64,000 nucleotides of DNA from Aphrocallistes beatrix (GCA_963281255.1 OY725499.1:4607148-4671147), one strand, 5' to 3'; shown: positions 44,033 to 59,000, counted from the first letter of the stretch. Translations and numbers: made by a program. The notes: generated by a model from the sequence alone, not told the origin.

Positions 44033-47000
44033 GTCAGTTCTGAGCTCACAGCTAATTATAGCAGTTCTAGTGTTGTGATTTTGTACCCAACTCCACGTTT
44101 TCCTAATCTGTTAGCATCCGCTTGCAAGCTCGCCATTCCATTCTTCCCATATCGTTGCTACCCTTAGTTCCCTGCAACCATATAATTCGCTTTAACGTAT
44201 TTTGTAGCTAGGAGGCTAGATGGGAAGTTTGTATAATTTATTTCTGACTTGTACATTCTTATATCCCTCTTAACAGGAATTCACTGATATGAGTAGCACA
44301 TGGTAGTTCCATAATAAATTGTTCTACTCGTAACTATGCTTACACCGTTATCTGTCAACATGTATGTTCCTATATTTGTTTTGGATATCATATAATGTTA
44401 TCATGCTATCTAATGCTAAATGCACTACATTCCAATGTTCCTACTTGGTTGCTGACTTGACTATGGTCTGAATCTGCTCGTTGTCTTTGAACCTGATGGC
44501 CAACTTCTTCAGACTAATCAGCTTCTCGTCTGTGACGTCATGCATTCCAATCTTACATACCAGTGTCAGAATGTTGCATAGGAACTCCACAGGCATACAT
44601 TCCTCAGCCTCGGCTTGGTTGCTAACGATATCCCACACGACCGCATCAACACCTTTATGCTGGATGTCCTCCTTCAAAGCTGGGAGCTCATTGGCCAGGA
44701 TGCACAGTGCCAGTCCGCCCTCATTCCTCATGAGGTCGTGCTTGGAGCTGAGAAGGAATGTGAAGCTACGGTGGGACCCGCACTCCCACAGCAGACGTAA
44801 GTCCTCCTGATTGGCTGCTGAGTTCTTCATGAGAGTGGCCAGGATGCGGCAGCTCTCTGATTGGATGTGCTCTATCCCGTGGGACTCCAGTTCCACCAGC
44901 TTCTTCAGGAGGTCGGGGAGGGAGGTGACGAAAAAGTGGCACGCTGTGGGGTTCATGGAGAGGAGTGTCCGCAGCATTCCTAACAGAGGATACGGGAGTT
45001 ACGGAGATTCAATGATTAAATCTAAGACTGAGTTTCAACTCCGGAGCTATTTATATCTTACCTAGCAGCTTGAACATGACGGACTCGTTGGCGGAGAGCA
45101 TGTATCGCGGGACCAGGGTAGGGAGGAACTTGTCCGAGAGCTCTTCTTTACATTTCTGAGCGACAGACAGGTTTCTAAGGAGAGACCATCCGACATAAGC
45201 TATCCTAAACCCTTCCGTGTCGTCTCTAGCTTCTGTTAGAATGGAGACGAGTCTGTCCAGCAGTCCGCCCTGCATCAGAATGGCACAGTTATCGTCGCAA
45301 CGGGCGAAGTTGGCCGCTATGTACATGCCACTGCACAAGGTGTTAGTGTCCTTCGAGTCCAGCCACTCGTACAGTGAGCTGGTGATGACGTCATCAGAGA
45401 ATAGCACCTTCATGCACTCATCATCTGTAGCGAACATTCCTACGACAGTGATTGGTTACCACCATGGTCTATTTCTACTATGATTAACTCCACATTCCTA
45501 ACTCACCGATCATCTCCAGGGCTGCGCTTCTGCACTCTTTCACGGGAGACCACTTCCCCAGTAAGGAGAGAGGCCTTCCTAGTTTAGCCTGGATGAGAGA
45601 AAGTTTCAGTTCCTTTAATTCTTCACTTTCCAACACCTCTTTCAAGAACTCTAATATCTTGTCCACAACCTCTTGCATTCCAACCTCCCCCAGCCTAGTA
45701 ACCAGGATATCCGGAAGCTTAGTAACCATAATCTTCTCTTGGAATGCTTTCCCAAATTCCGTCAGTATCCTGAGAATGCCCACGGCTGCAACCACGATCT
45801 CAGCTGACTTGCTGTCCCGCACGATAGTCCCCACTAACTCCACGACTCCCTCTCCCATCAACTCAGTCGCTAGCTCGCTATGCTCACAAGCAATGTTAGT
45901 CACTACCAAGCATACCACACGCAGGATTGGGTTGTCAGGGGTGTTCCTGAGTGTCACCTCTTCCCTCATGCACTGCACAATGCTGGCAGAGCCTGAGTGG
46001 AGGAGGATCTGGTCCTTGGCGGGCTTGTGGAAGAATCCGAGATTTCCCAGCGCACGGAATAGCTAGAGGAACGCTATTAATAGAACAATCCATGTCTATA
46101 ATTAGACTATGGCTGTCACTATCACCTTTGTTTCAATGATAAGTTACCTCACAAGCAAGTTTGGATCCAGGGCAGTGCCGGAACCTGGAAACCAGGGGAA
46201 GGGAAAATATGCAAAGTCCCATACCCCGTATGCCTGTTGGGATCCAAAGAGGGGAACTTATTGTTAAAACAATTGTGATAGATGAGCTCATTGTATCTTA
46301 ATCGCTGCGATAAGATGGACCAAATCTACTCATGCGTTGACTATGGTAGAACATGCCTGCAGTTTCATGTCCGTGGAGTTCTCCCTCTTGAGGATGGAGA
46401 GTAGCGGCTCTATGAACTGCTGGCCGATGTCTCTGAAAGCTTCCTTCTTTCCCAGCTCTGCCACCAGTCGCACTTGTGAGGTGTCAGGATCCGGAACTGA
46501 AATGGCTAATTTTAGCTTCTCAGCTGTTCCTGCCAGCTGTCCCTCTTCCAGCTCGAACTCAGCGTCTTCCAGACATCGCTTCAGTATCTCGGATAGCTCC
46601 ATCAACAGTCTAACAACTCTATATTATACAACTCTATGTTATTGCACTGTATAAGATATACTGTATTTATAAGGTACGAGTGTTGAATTCAATGGTTTCT
46701 CTTCTGTCACGTCGCTATCTCATCTAAAATGGATTTATTCAACTGAAAACTCAGAAATAATAATAATTCCGAATACTCACAAGCTAGTACTGAACTCAAT
46801 GCTACATATAGAGTAACATCCTGTCACCTTCAATTGAAATGTGAATCAGATCACTCCAACTTAAAGGACCTGACTGTTGCAATGATTGACAAGTAACATT
46901 TCAATTGTAAAACATAGTCACAATTTTAGCTATTATCAGTGTCAGTTTATCTTTGCTAGAGTATTATGACAAATATAAATGCAAACTCATTCCAACGAAC

Positions 47001-50000
47001 ACTTCTAGACTTCTAGACAAATACATTATTTTTAGTTGACCACTTCTGCTGTTTTACTCTTAACATTGGTAATGTTGTCTTGAGAACTGAGATGCAGGAT
47101 TACTTCCCTTATGGGTTGATAACAAGAAGTGAGCTTGTGTGTGAGTTATGATATGTTGTAGGATTGGGATTCCAGCCCACCCCAGGGGGCATTCCTCAGA
47201 GTCAAGTGTACCCTGGCACCCCTCTGTCCCTCCCCCCCACACCCTCCTCACCTCTCAAGGCCCCAGGAATGCAAGGAATGTACAAGAATGTCATCCATGG
47301 TGAGTAAGAGCTCTTTAGTACTACGAGGTTAAGAGTTATAACAGTGAAATGCTCGTATATAATGAAAGACGTTTCTAACAATTTTAATTCATTTGAAATG
47401 TGAAGAATTTCTAATTATTCAAAGTCTGAAACATTAATGCGAATTTTTAGACATAATAACAGTTGGAAAGTTTCTCACACAGCTATGGTTTATGTCCGTC
47501 AAAGCTTTATAATTAATTTCATGGATTTCGAAAATTGCAAAAAAACGAAATGAGTTTCCCTCCATATCGAGTAGAGTAGACTGTAGTTATTGTTGTTGTT
47601 GTTGTTGTTGTTGTAATTGTCCTGTGTTCTCAGGAGTGGGACAGAGTCACCAGAATCCTCTGATGTTCCCAGGGTCCGGGGCGACAGACCCATCCTCTCC
47701 CTACGGGATGATGAGTAGGTCGGGACTCCCAGGCGCGCAGAACTCTCTGCAGTCCATCAACACCTCCAGATTCTCAGCCAGACAGCCGCCACCTGTAAGA
47801 CAAGATCTCTCTTATCTGTGTCTGCGAAAATATATGCCTTTCCCACTAAAAGAATATTTTATATTGAATTATTTCTAAAATACTGATTCTTGATCATGGG
47901 CGTAAACCCTAGGGGGTACATGTACCCCACACTTTTTGCTTGGAGGTACACTAATATCCATCGCTTCACTCCCTCAAATAATATGTACCCTCACTTTTGA
48001 ATATGGATATAGCCCTTCTTGATATATGATTGAATTTGAAATTTTTATTTTTTGCTTCTACTCTCCCTCTCGTGGGAAAACGATACTTCACATAAATTTC
48101 CCTAAACTCTCACAGAATTTCTTTCCCGGACAAATCACTGTTCAGGATAAGCCTTAAAATGGCCAGAGAAGAAACAGCATCATATCTCTGTTGATTTTGT
48201 GCTATCAGAACTTATCTGCTTACCATCGAATAGGAGCAGTCAGTGATAGAGAAGAAAGCGAACCAGTACTTCCAGAAACTCTACGTGAAGTCTCTGACGG
48301 TGGAGATGTTCCTCTCCAAGCTGAAGGGGTTCAAGGACTCTCCCATTCCAGAGGACCGCTCCCTCTTCCAGTGCATCCTCAAGAACATGTTCGACGAGTA
48401 CCACTACTTCTCCCAGTTCCCGGAGAAGGAGCTGGAGATCACGGGACAGCTGTTCGGGGGTCTGATCAACGAGGCTCTCCTGTGCGTCTCAGACCTGGAG
48501 CAAGCGCTCAAGTGAGAATTGCTATAACTCTATAGCCTGTCTTAACTCCTGAGAATTGCTATAACTCTATAGCCTTAACTCCTGAGAATTGCTATAACTC
48601 TATAGCCTTAACTCCTGAGAATTGCTATAACTCTATAGCCTTAACTCCTGAGAATTGCTATAACTCTATAGCCTTAACTCCTGAGAATTGCTATAACTCT
48701 ATAGCCTGTCTTAACTCCTGAGAATTAATATAACTCTATAGCCTGTCTTAACTCCTGAGAATTGCTATAACTCTATAGCCTGTCTTGACTCTTGACATGT
48801 ATCTTAAGTCTGTAGCCTTTCCTGACATCTACTATAACTCTATAGCCTGTCTTGACTCCTGAGAATTACTATAACTCTATATCAGTGGCGGGCAATCTTA
48901 ATCCTTAAGTGGGCCACAAATCTGTCAGTTCTTGTTACGGTCACATCACCATGGCCGTAGCAAGAACTGACATTAGAACTTATATGGAAGCAATGTAACT
49001 ACTAAAATTATACTTATAAAAAAGCAAAAATAACTAAGTAAATAAATTGAATCATTATAATAGAAGATATATTGATATTCAGCATCAATTTCACACCAAA
49101 ATTAGGCGGGCCCATTTTGTACTACAATCACTACACACAGGCCCCATAATAGTGTTCGAAAGAGTCGCGGGCCATCAAATTCTGTCTTGACTCCTGACAT
49201 GTATCTTAAGTCTGTAGCCTTTCTTAACTCCTAAACATACATGCCACTGTGCAGTTTTTGGCGGGACGTCCCGCTTTTTTTACTCTTCTATTGAGCTAAT
49301 TTTCACGAGTGTCCCGCTTTTACACGAAATTTCCCCATTATATCCCGCGAAATGCATTTGCATATTACTATTTCCTCAGCGAAGTGCCATCAATGAATTT
49401 AGTTTAACAAGTGCTAACATTCCTATCTTATATTACTGTATCTACGCAGATGTGTCCTTGACGCCCTGAAGAAGCCATTGGAATCTAAGATGTTCCACTT
49501 CGGGATCGCAGCGCTCTACAAGTTCATAGCTCGCATCAAGGAGAACCCGCAGTACTGCCACCACATAGCCGCCATCCCGCACTTCCAGGCGTTCCCTACC
49601 ATCATCGTAGAGTTCGTGCAGTACGGAAAGAACCAGGAACATCCGCCGCACTCCTTCTCATTCCTGCAGCAGGATGTTATGGGTGAGTAGCGGGATGCAT
49701 TGAGTTGGTGCTGTGGTTCTGTTAATGTGCTGACTTCAGTGGTTTTAACCAATCTATAAAGCCATATGCATAGCTTTATTTAGGATAATTAAAATGTTTA
49801 AATTTTAAAAAGCACATAATTGATCCTGAATATACTACGATCTGTTCACTGACGTCAAATTCTCTTGATAGATTCAACCAAGTGAAATGACGATTACTTA
49901 CCTCTTAAAATTCTACTGACAAATTATGGATGTTCATAATATTTAATAGTTAACTGTTATCGAGTAAATTATCCTGATAATTCAGAATATTTTGAGTTGT

Positions 50001-53000
50001 AGGAATGACTATTTAAATTCTCAGACACTGACATCAATCACCTTTAAATATTCTCTTAATTGCTAACTGTCTGATTGCTATCTTGTAACGTTTCAGTATT
50101 CTCTCCCTTTCCCTCTCCTACATCAAATATACGCATACATTACATTATTTTACATCTAGGAGAACTCCGTATATTTAAACATACAATTTAGTAGTGAGTG
50201 GATATCTCCATATGGTGGTATGCTTAGGGACAGTTGAATCAAGAGAAATCTGATTCTTTTGAATATTGGACTGTTTCAATTATCTATTTGTACCACTAAG
50301 TCGCTACTTTCCATTTCACTCAAGATTGCCTGAGTTCTGTATTATCTCATATCTCTATGCTTGCTTAAATTCTCATTAACTCTCGATTCTGATTTAACTT
50401 TAGAAGAGTAGATATAAATAAATCACTTTCTTAAAACTCAACCATTTGCATCGTTTCTCAAATTTGCCCTCTTTTCTCTGTCTTCTGTCCTTCTCTCTAC
50501 CGCGCAGTAACTATAAATAGGACCGACAAAGGGTTCATTTTTTGTTTCAACTCACCTTGTCAGTTTATTTAAAATGCTGACGTCATTATATTTCAGATCT
50601 ATAAATAACCATCATTGTAGGATGTCTGTCCGAATTAATACATACCTAATTGATAACGCTAGCTATTCACATTCCAAATCCGCACTCGTGTATCTAGGAA
50701 GAGAGATGCAAACTGGACAGCGACACACACAGGGGATTCTGCCCCCAGGAACCGGCGGGCAGCTGACGGACATGCAGAACATTCTACAGGGGCCGCCCTC
50801 TGTAACGGAGCTGACGACTACCCAGACAGCTTCAACTCCTCTGACTGCGTAAGTAACTCGACTGATGCACTAGAGTGTATAGAGATGCTTGTACTGAGTT
50901 TAGTATAGCGCATTAGCACATACTCCTACTGAATCCATAGTATCATCCACTGCATGGAATATGATCTATGCATACCATCTTGATTCCAGTGCGTAGGTAC
51001 TGAGTAGATAGTCTGTTTGTACCATAGTACCATCAGGAGATCCGTTCTCTCTCTAATTTGCAGTTCTCTCGGCTGCTGAAGGAATGTTGTTATAGTGGAA
51101 ATTGCCACTTCATTGTTGCTCTTTTGATGTGCATAAGAATTCTAATTTTCAGTTCTATTTCACTTTACTAATTCCATCCAATGCATAGTCTTATTTAGGA
51201 TTTCAAACAATTTCCCAAAATTTAATTCTCTTTTCTTTCTACTCATATTTCTGCCTAGCCACGAATTGGTTTAATGGCATTTGTCTATAAATAGACCTAC
51301 ACACCCTCCCACTCCTGGCGTAGGGCTGAAGAAGGAACCGAGTCTGTCCAACCCTCCCAAGATCGACACCTTGCTGTCCGCAGCCGATCAGGGGGAGGAG
51401 CGGCCACAGGGACCCTCAGCGGACATCCAAGACAAGGTACGCTGTCCTCCGCCTGTGTCTCATGTCTGTAGCACATGCACGCCAGCTAGAACTGTGGTAA
51501 AGCGGGACGCAGCCTTGCATTCCGTGGGACATGGCGGAACGTAATAGAAAAGTATTATGTATGGAACCTAAAAAGCGGGACATAATGGAGAAATTTCATG
51601 TGAAAGCTTGTGGAAATTAGCTCAATAGAAGAGTGTTGGGCGGTTGGCGTGTAGCATGGTACTACAGTGTGTGCTTTATATCCGTATTTAGTGCAGTGAT
51701 TTCCAACCTGGGGTCCATGGGCCCCTTAGTGGTCCACAGAAGATATCAGGGGTCCACAGGATTCGAAATTTAGTATTACGGTTAATAGGAGGGGGTCCAC
51801 AGAATATAAGAAAATTGCTATAAGGGGTCCACAGCCAAAAAAGGTTGAAAACCGCTGATTTAGTGGATAGTTCTGTGTGTATGGATAAGTGACGAGTAGT
51901 ACGTACAGTCGACTCCGCTTAATAGGGTCACATCGGTCAGAGGACATTTTGCCCCGATTAAGCGGAGAACCCTATTAACCGAAATTAGCTATCCCGGTCC
52001 TGCCAAAAGTGGCCCGATTAAGCGGTTGACCCGATTAAACAGTGACCTTATTAAGCGGAGTCGACTGTACACTGTATCTGTAACATCTCCACTGTCTGTA
52101 CTTTGTAGGTACACTTCATATTCAACAACCTATCAGCCTCCAACCTCACCCTCAAGACGGATGACTTCAGGAAGCTAGTGCAGACAGAACACTACCCCTG
52201 GGCTGCTAGGTACCTCGTAATGCAGGTGTGTACCCTACCCTGGTTAGTTCGTATCACATTCCTAACTGCCTCTACCGTTGCTAGAGAGCATCCACTGAGA
52301 TGAACCTGCACAACCTGTACATGAGTTTCCTGGACGCGTTCCAGGACCCGGTGTTCAACCTGTCCGTGCTGAAGGAGACGTACCGGAACATCAAGGTCAT
52401 CCTGCGGTCGGACAAGAACCTCAACAACATCGCAGACCGCACGCTGCTCAAGTCCCTGGGTCATTGGCTGGGACTGCAGACTCTGGCCAAGAATAGGCCT
52501 ATCCTGCACGTGGACTTGGCTGTGAAGGAACTAGTGCTGGAGGCCTACCACAAAGGAATGCAGGACTTGCTCTATGTCGTGCCTTTTGTGTCCAAGGTTG
52601 GTATAGTCTAGTACAGTGGCAGGCAACCGTAATCCTTTAGTGGGCCCAAATCTGTCAGTTCTTGTTACGGTCACATCTCCATGGCCGTAGCAATAATTGA
52701 CATTAGAAACCTATATGGAAGCAATGTAATAACTACAATTATACTTATAAAAGCAAAAATGAGTAAAATAATTTGAATCATTATACAGTCAGGTTCGCTT
52801 ATTACGAACATTCGTTTATTATGAACTAACTCTCTGGTCCCAATTCAACAGGTTCCATAGGATTTGTATTAGGTCGAGTTCGCTTAAAATGAAGTCTCTC
52901 TATTATGAACATACTTTTTGGTCCCCAAGGTGTTCATAATAAGCGACCCTGACTGTATTAACAGTAAAAAATAGATATTGACAATTGTTGCAAATACAGT

Positions 53001-56000
53001 CAGACCAAAAAATATGTTCATAATAGGTGACTTCATATTAAGCGAATTTGATTCAATACAAATCCTATCTAAAAAATGAAATTGGGACCAGAAGGTTAGT
53101 TCATAATAAACGAATGTTCATAATAGGCGACCCTGACTGTATAGGAATAACTATGACAGTTTAGGAAGACTTGTCCACTCATAATTGATATTAAGCAAAC
53201 TGTATTCTACAATTTGCTTGTTGTTGTTGTTGTTGTTGTTGTTTACTGTTTACCTCTGTCAGGTGCTAGAGTCGTGTGCAGAGAGTCGCGTGTTCAAGCC
53301 CCCCAACCCTTGGGTCACCGGGATAATGCGGGTCCTCTCAGAGCTGCACGCCATCCCGGACCTCAAGCTGAACCTCAAGTTCGAGATAGAAGTCCTCTGC
53401 AAGAACTTGTCTCTGGAGATTGCGGAGGTGGAGCCGTCACAGCTGCTGGAGGACAAGCAGAGAGCGATGAAGCTGTGTCAGCTGGGAAAGCAGGAGCAGG
53501 AAGAAGGAGCGAGACAGCATCCAGTCATAGATACAGGTATGGGCTTTAGGAATTTCCAATTGTATTGGTCATGGCCAGTGTTTTTTTAAGCTAAATTAGA
53601 GGACCCAAAAGGACCTCTAATTTCTTAACATTCGTAATGTACTGAATACCATAAAATGAGTATTCCAGGTAAGGGACCTCTAATCTTTTGCAGGGCCCTC
53701 TGAGCAAATCCTTAAAAAACCCTGGTCATGATTCTCTTGAATAGTATGGTGTTAGGAGCTGTTATTTGTGTTATTAGCATGTTAACGGATTCGCTGGGAT
53801 ATGTGTCAGTTGACTGTGTCTTCCAATCAATTTCGTTCTCTCTTATCTACAATTCTGCTGTAGATTACGTTTAGTTTGTTATTTTCATTTGTTGTTATTT
53901 ACGTTTATTCTAGAATTGAAACAGATTCCTTATGACCCATCTGTACAGCAACCAGGTCAGTCTCTGTTTATAACTTCGTTAAAAATACTTAATTTTACTT
54001 AAAATATTATTTTCAGATCCGAAAACTCCTTTCTTTGAAGCTCCTGCACAACCCACAGGTAAGGAATACCTGCTACATACATGTACATACTTCGAATCTT
54101 CAATAGACAAATATGTATTGTGTATGATTTGGAACTGAGATAATTATATTGACAACTAACTATACAATACAATGCATGTTGGTATTTAGCGTTTAAAATG
54201 ATTTGTGATTTATAGAACTATATTTTAAGCAGTTGGATAATTATTCATTATACAAGTGCTAATTAAACCGCCAGTTCATAAATTATAATATTCATAAATT
54301 ATAATATCAAATATTATCAATCCCAGATATTTTATCAAGTCAGAATCAGGGCTTCATCTAGGTACTCGGTCAGCACTTATACGAAGGTGTCAGTCTGGTA
54401 TCGTCCGAGGTGCCAAGGTGCTTGCAGTGTGGTTCTATTTTAGTGTCAGGTTACCAACACTCCTGGAATTACAAGATAAACCCCTGTTTGGGTGTCATAT
54501 AACCTCTATCACCTTCAAAAAAGTGCAGGACTAGAATCCTAGATAAACCCATAGTCATAACATTGCATTCCATGGTGGTTACTGATTGGTTCAAACTAAT
54601 GCATCATATCAGCTATCAGCCAATCATCTCCCATCCCGTGTAGGCCCACAGCACCCCGCCCTGTACCAGTACCACGCCATCAGCACCATCCTGCCCAACA
54701 TGAGCTCCCTGGTCAACATAAACCCGCGCATCGCCCTCTTCCAGGCCTACCCGCAGCTGCAGAACTACGTGTGGAGCGCCATCGAGCAGGCGATCAAGGA
54801 CCTCATACGGCCAGTGGCAGACAGAGCCATGAAGATAGCACTCACCACTGCAGAGCATATCGTGAAGAAGGTATTCAGTGGGAGCTGTGTGTAGGGTGGA
54901 GCTAGCTTGGAGATTGACGGGTCTCAAATCTATACACTTTCATGCGCCTAAGTCTATAAATAACATCATCACACGCTATTCCATTTATATACGGACACTT
55001 CGTCGTACGGACATTAGTTACCAGACAATGGGTAGCATTCCTGGAATATTCGTCTCTGTTTCACGGGAATTTCGACCCTTTAGAGAATAAAATAAACAGG
55101 AAACTAATGTCTAAAGAACAGAAGTTGAGGCTTTTTGGAGTGGAGTATATATGAAAAGGGGGTGAAAATAAGGGCTTTTGATTGAGAAATAATTAGATGC
55201 GAAAGGGGCATTTCAGGGGATAAAAATTCCGCTTGACGAAAATTCGAGGAACGAAATGTCCGCCATTCTTTCAGCATGAGCTGAGCTGTATGGTGGAGTT
55301 AGCATGGAGATTGACGGGATTGATGTCCAAGCAGGGTATTATACAGCCCTCACCTCCTAGCCTCAAATCCATACATTTCCATACACTCCATTAATAATAT
55401 TATAATAGAGAGTAAATTGAGTAATATTCTAAATTTCACACTCCTGAACACTTTGGGACTTAATATCATACGCCTAAAGGAGCTCCTAGATCAGTGGTTC
55501 CCAACCTCGGGTCCATTGACCCCTCAGTGGTCCACAGAAGATATCAAGGGGTCCACAGGATTCAAAATTTTGCATTACAGTTAATAGGAGGGGTCCACAG
55601 AATAAAACAATTGATATAGAGGGTCCACAGTCAAAAAAGGTTGAAAGCCGCTGTCATAGATAATGCCTTGGCCCGGGTTGGAAATGAATGCCATCTGCGT
55701 AGAGGAATTGTCTTACTCGGTCGCTGTAGGACTTCGCGCTGGACCACGACGAGAACAGGATGCGGGCAGCTGCCCATCACATGGTGAAGCACATGGCGGC
55801 AGGGATGGCGCTCATCACGTGCAGAGACCCGCTCCTCATCACAATCTCCAAGCACCTACTCGCAGCCTTCAAGGGCCGACTGGGAGCCGAGTCCAACGCA
55901 CACATGGAACAGGCAGCCTCACAGGTAAGACGGACCACTCTACAATCAGTGTTCCCGCCCAGCGCGTTATTAGCACGCTTAGCTGTCGCATAACTTTATT

Positions 56001-59000
56001 TTGTTATTAAATAATGCAATTTATACGAATAAACCACACAAAAATTGCAAAATTAACGCGCTTTCCAATAATCCTGAGAGGGAAACACTGACTACATACC
56101 TCTACTCACACACAATATTACGGTGTGGATTACAATGTAATTCGCTTATTATCAACTCGGGTTTTGTTCACGGAAACGTTGCCAATATGGGAACTGAATC
56201 AATACAAAATCTAAACTTGAGTCTTGAAAATTGGTTGCTAATAGGGAACTCCACTGTTTCTGATTTCAACTGGAAATGTTACTAAAATTCTTCCACACAT
56301 ACATACGTACGTCCATGGAGGATGCATATTGGCTGATTGCTAAATAGTTACGTACAGGAGTTTGAGGAATTTCTCCTTGACCTTCATACTGAGTGTGGAG
56401 TTAAGGTGAACTACCTGGCTGTTGTTAACATTCCATTCTACCTCATAGGTAGCTAACGACAACACGGAGCTGGCGTGTGCGTTCATTCAGAAGACGGTGG
56501 TGGAGCAAGTGAGTCAGGAGATCGACAAGAAACTCAGCGAGGAGTATGAACTCAGGAGCGCTGCTAGACAACAGGGAAGGAGGTAAGGAATGTAGCCTCC
56601 ACAAGGAAGCTAGGAATTATATGAAAATGAAGATTCGAAACATTTTGGTAACTATGCTGGTTTCTCGACCAATCGATCCCCAGCAATTCCACTGCTTCTG
56701 TACCATTACACATCCTGTACAGTGTACTGTACTCTAGCAGTGATGTAACGAATGTTGTGTACTATTTCGCTGATCTTTTGAGTCTATGTACAAACCAACA
56801 GACATCCATACTCACTCAGATAACAGAACTTGTTAGCTGATAATTAGGTTAATTCACTATAAACGACTAGAACATAAGAGCGGTTCTATCAGCATTATCC
56901 ATGCATCAGTCCTATTCGCTACTATAGCATTATATGCAGTGACGTCACGGTAGGTACTGCAACACTGAGGTGCTGACCTACCACGCTCAGAGAATGCCGG
57001 AGCAGATAAGCCTGAAGCCAGGACCTGCCCTGCAGCAGCAGATAGCCGTGTACGAGGAGTTCGGACGCTGTCTCCCCGGCTTCCACCCCATGGCCCCCCC
57101 ACAGCGGAAGGACACCCTCATGCATTCCAGGTGACTCTACACGTTTCTATGTATGTAGCATGAATTGAGTGAGTTGTGCAGATATTGGGCTGTGGACATA
57201 TTCTATGGATTACTCCGTTATATCAGATTCCACTGTATACGAGTCACTCAGTGAATATGTGTCATCCTACCAGATGATTCACTGCCACATACGAATAGCT
57301 AATGAGACATAAATGGACAAACTAGTTACCTCTAACTAGAAACCAGTGTGTTATGCTAAAAATAGAAGTGGGAAGCTCAAATTTTGATGGCTAAAACACT
57401 GTTCACAAATGTTTAACGATCTTCAACTAGTTTGTATCAGAACTAAGTTTGGATTGTAGATTTAATCGTGACTTATTTCATTTTATTCTCTCCTAACTAA
57501 CAGCAAACTAATCGTTTTACTTGAATACATAAATACGATTATTCTAGGTGACTAATAGTATACATTTTTAGAATAATCATTAATAAAATAGTTTTCTTCT
57601 CTATCAGAGCTGTGTAATAAGAACTGTATTGAAATCTGAATTGAGTATTCTGAGCTATCTCGTAGACACTCAGAGGCCATCCTGAACTCCCCTGACCTGG
57701 TCTTCCTGCTGTCCCAGTGCACGCAGGAAGTGGAGGGACTGCTGCACATCGCCATCCAGTCCCCCTACTCCCCGCTTGTCACTTGTCTGAAGCACCTGCT
57801 GGACACTCTGAACAAGGCCCAGCTGGCCAGGAACCAGCAGGTCATCTTCGCGCTCATCCGCGAGGCTCTTGAGGGACTCTTCAAGGCCCTAAACTTCCAG
57901 ATGGACTCTGACATCCTCATCAGATTCAGGTACCTCTCTAGCTCAGTTATCCATGGTTTCTAGTACCGGTTTAAGCCATTTTAAAGCCATGTAAGTTTGG
58001 GATACTACTATAAATCGAAAAATCCCAAATGCTTCTAAGGGTTTAATATTGTTGGTCAGATTTATGTATCTAGGGACTAGTTCAGATTAACTTTATGAGT
58101 CTGAATTGATCATCTGTCAAGTATGTGTATTAATAATACTTGTAGTAACTATATTGTTATATATAATAATCTTAGTAGTTGAATATTAACGATAAAACAA
58201 ATAACTTACCTCAGTCTTCTAAGGTCCTATGAGATGTTGAATAATGGCTTTATAGTGAATATGATTACAAATATTTAATTATACAGTCGACTCCGCTTAA
58301 TAGGGTCACATCGGTCAGAGGACATTTTGACCCGATTAAGCGGAGAACCCTATTAACCGAAACTATTTTGTATTAGCTTCTATGAGTGAGAGCTATTCCG
58401 GTCCTGCAAAAAGTGGCTCGATTAAGCGGTTGACCTGATTAAACAGTGACCCTATTAAGCGAGTCGACTGTATCAAATTACTTAGTATAGTTTCTCTGAA
58501 TTCATTGGTTGAACTACTTGGGTATTAGAAGCAAGCTAGACTCTCACCCAATCATCTCTTCCCTGTAGAGACGTGTACCTGTACGTGCTGAGGTGTCTGC
58601 AGGAGTGCAAGGCGCTAGGTGTGAACTTCGTGGCGCTGCACGTGACGCTGGCTCTCCTGGAGCAGCGTCCAGACCACAGGTACTACCTCCCCATCATAGA
58701 CCTGCTCACCCGCCTGCACATGATCGACATGAGAGAGATAGACGCCTTCGTGGCGAAGGAGATAGAGCGAGGAGACAGTCTGGCCATGCAGTTCGGAGCC
58801 AATCTCGCCAAGGTGAGAGTTGTTATTGTTTACTCCTTCAGCTGATAACTTGTTGTTTAGGTGTATATATCCAGGGAAGCGAATATAGTGGAATCCGCTT
58901 ATTAGCAACTCGAGTTTTGCTCATAAAATGGTTGTTAATACGCGAAGGAGCAGAATTAGATTGGTTGCTAATAGAACAATATTGCTAGTAAGGGAGTTGC

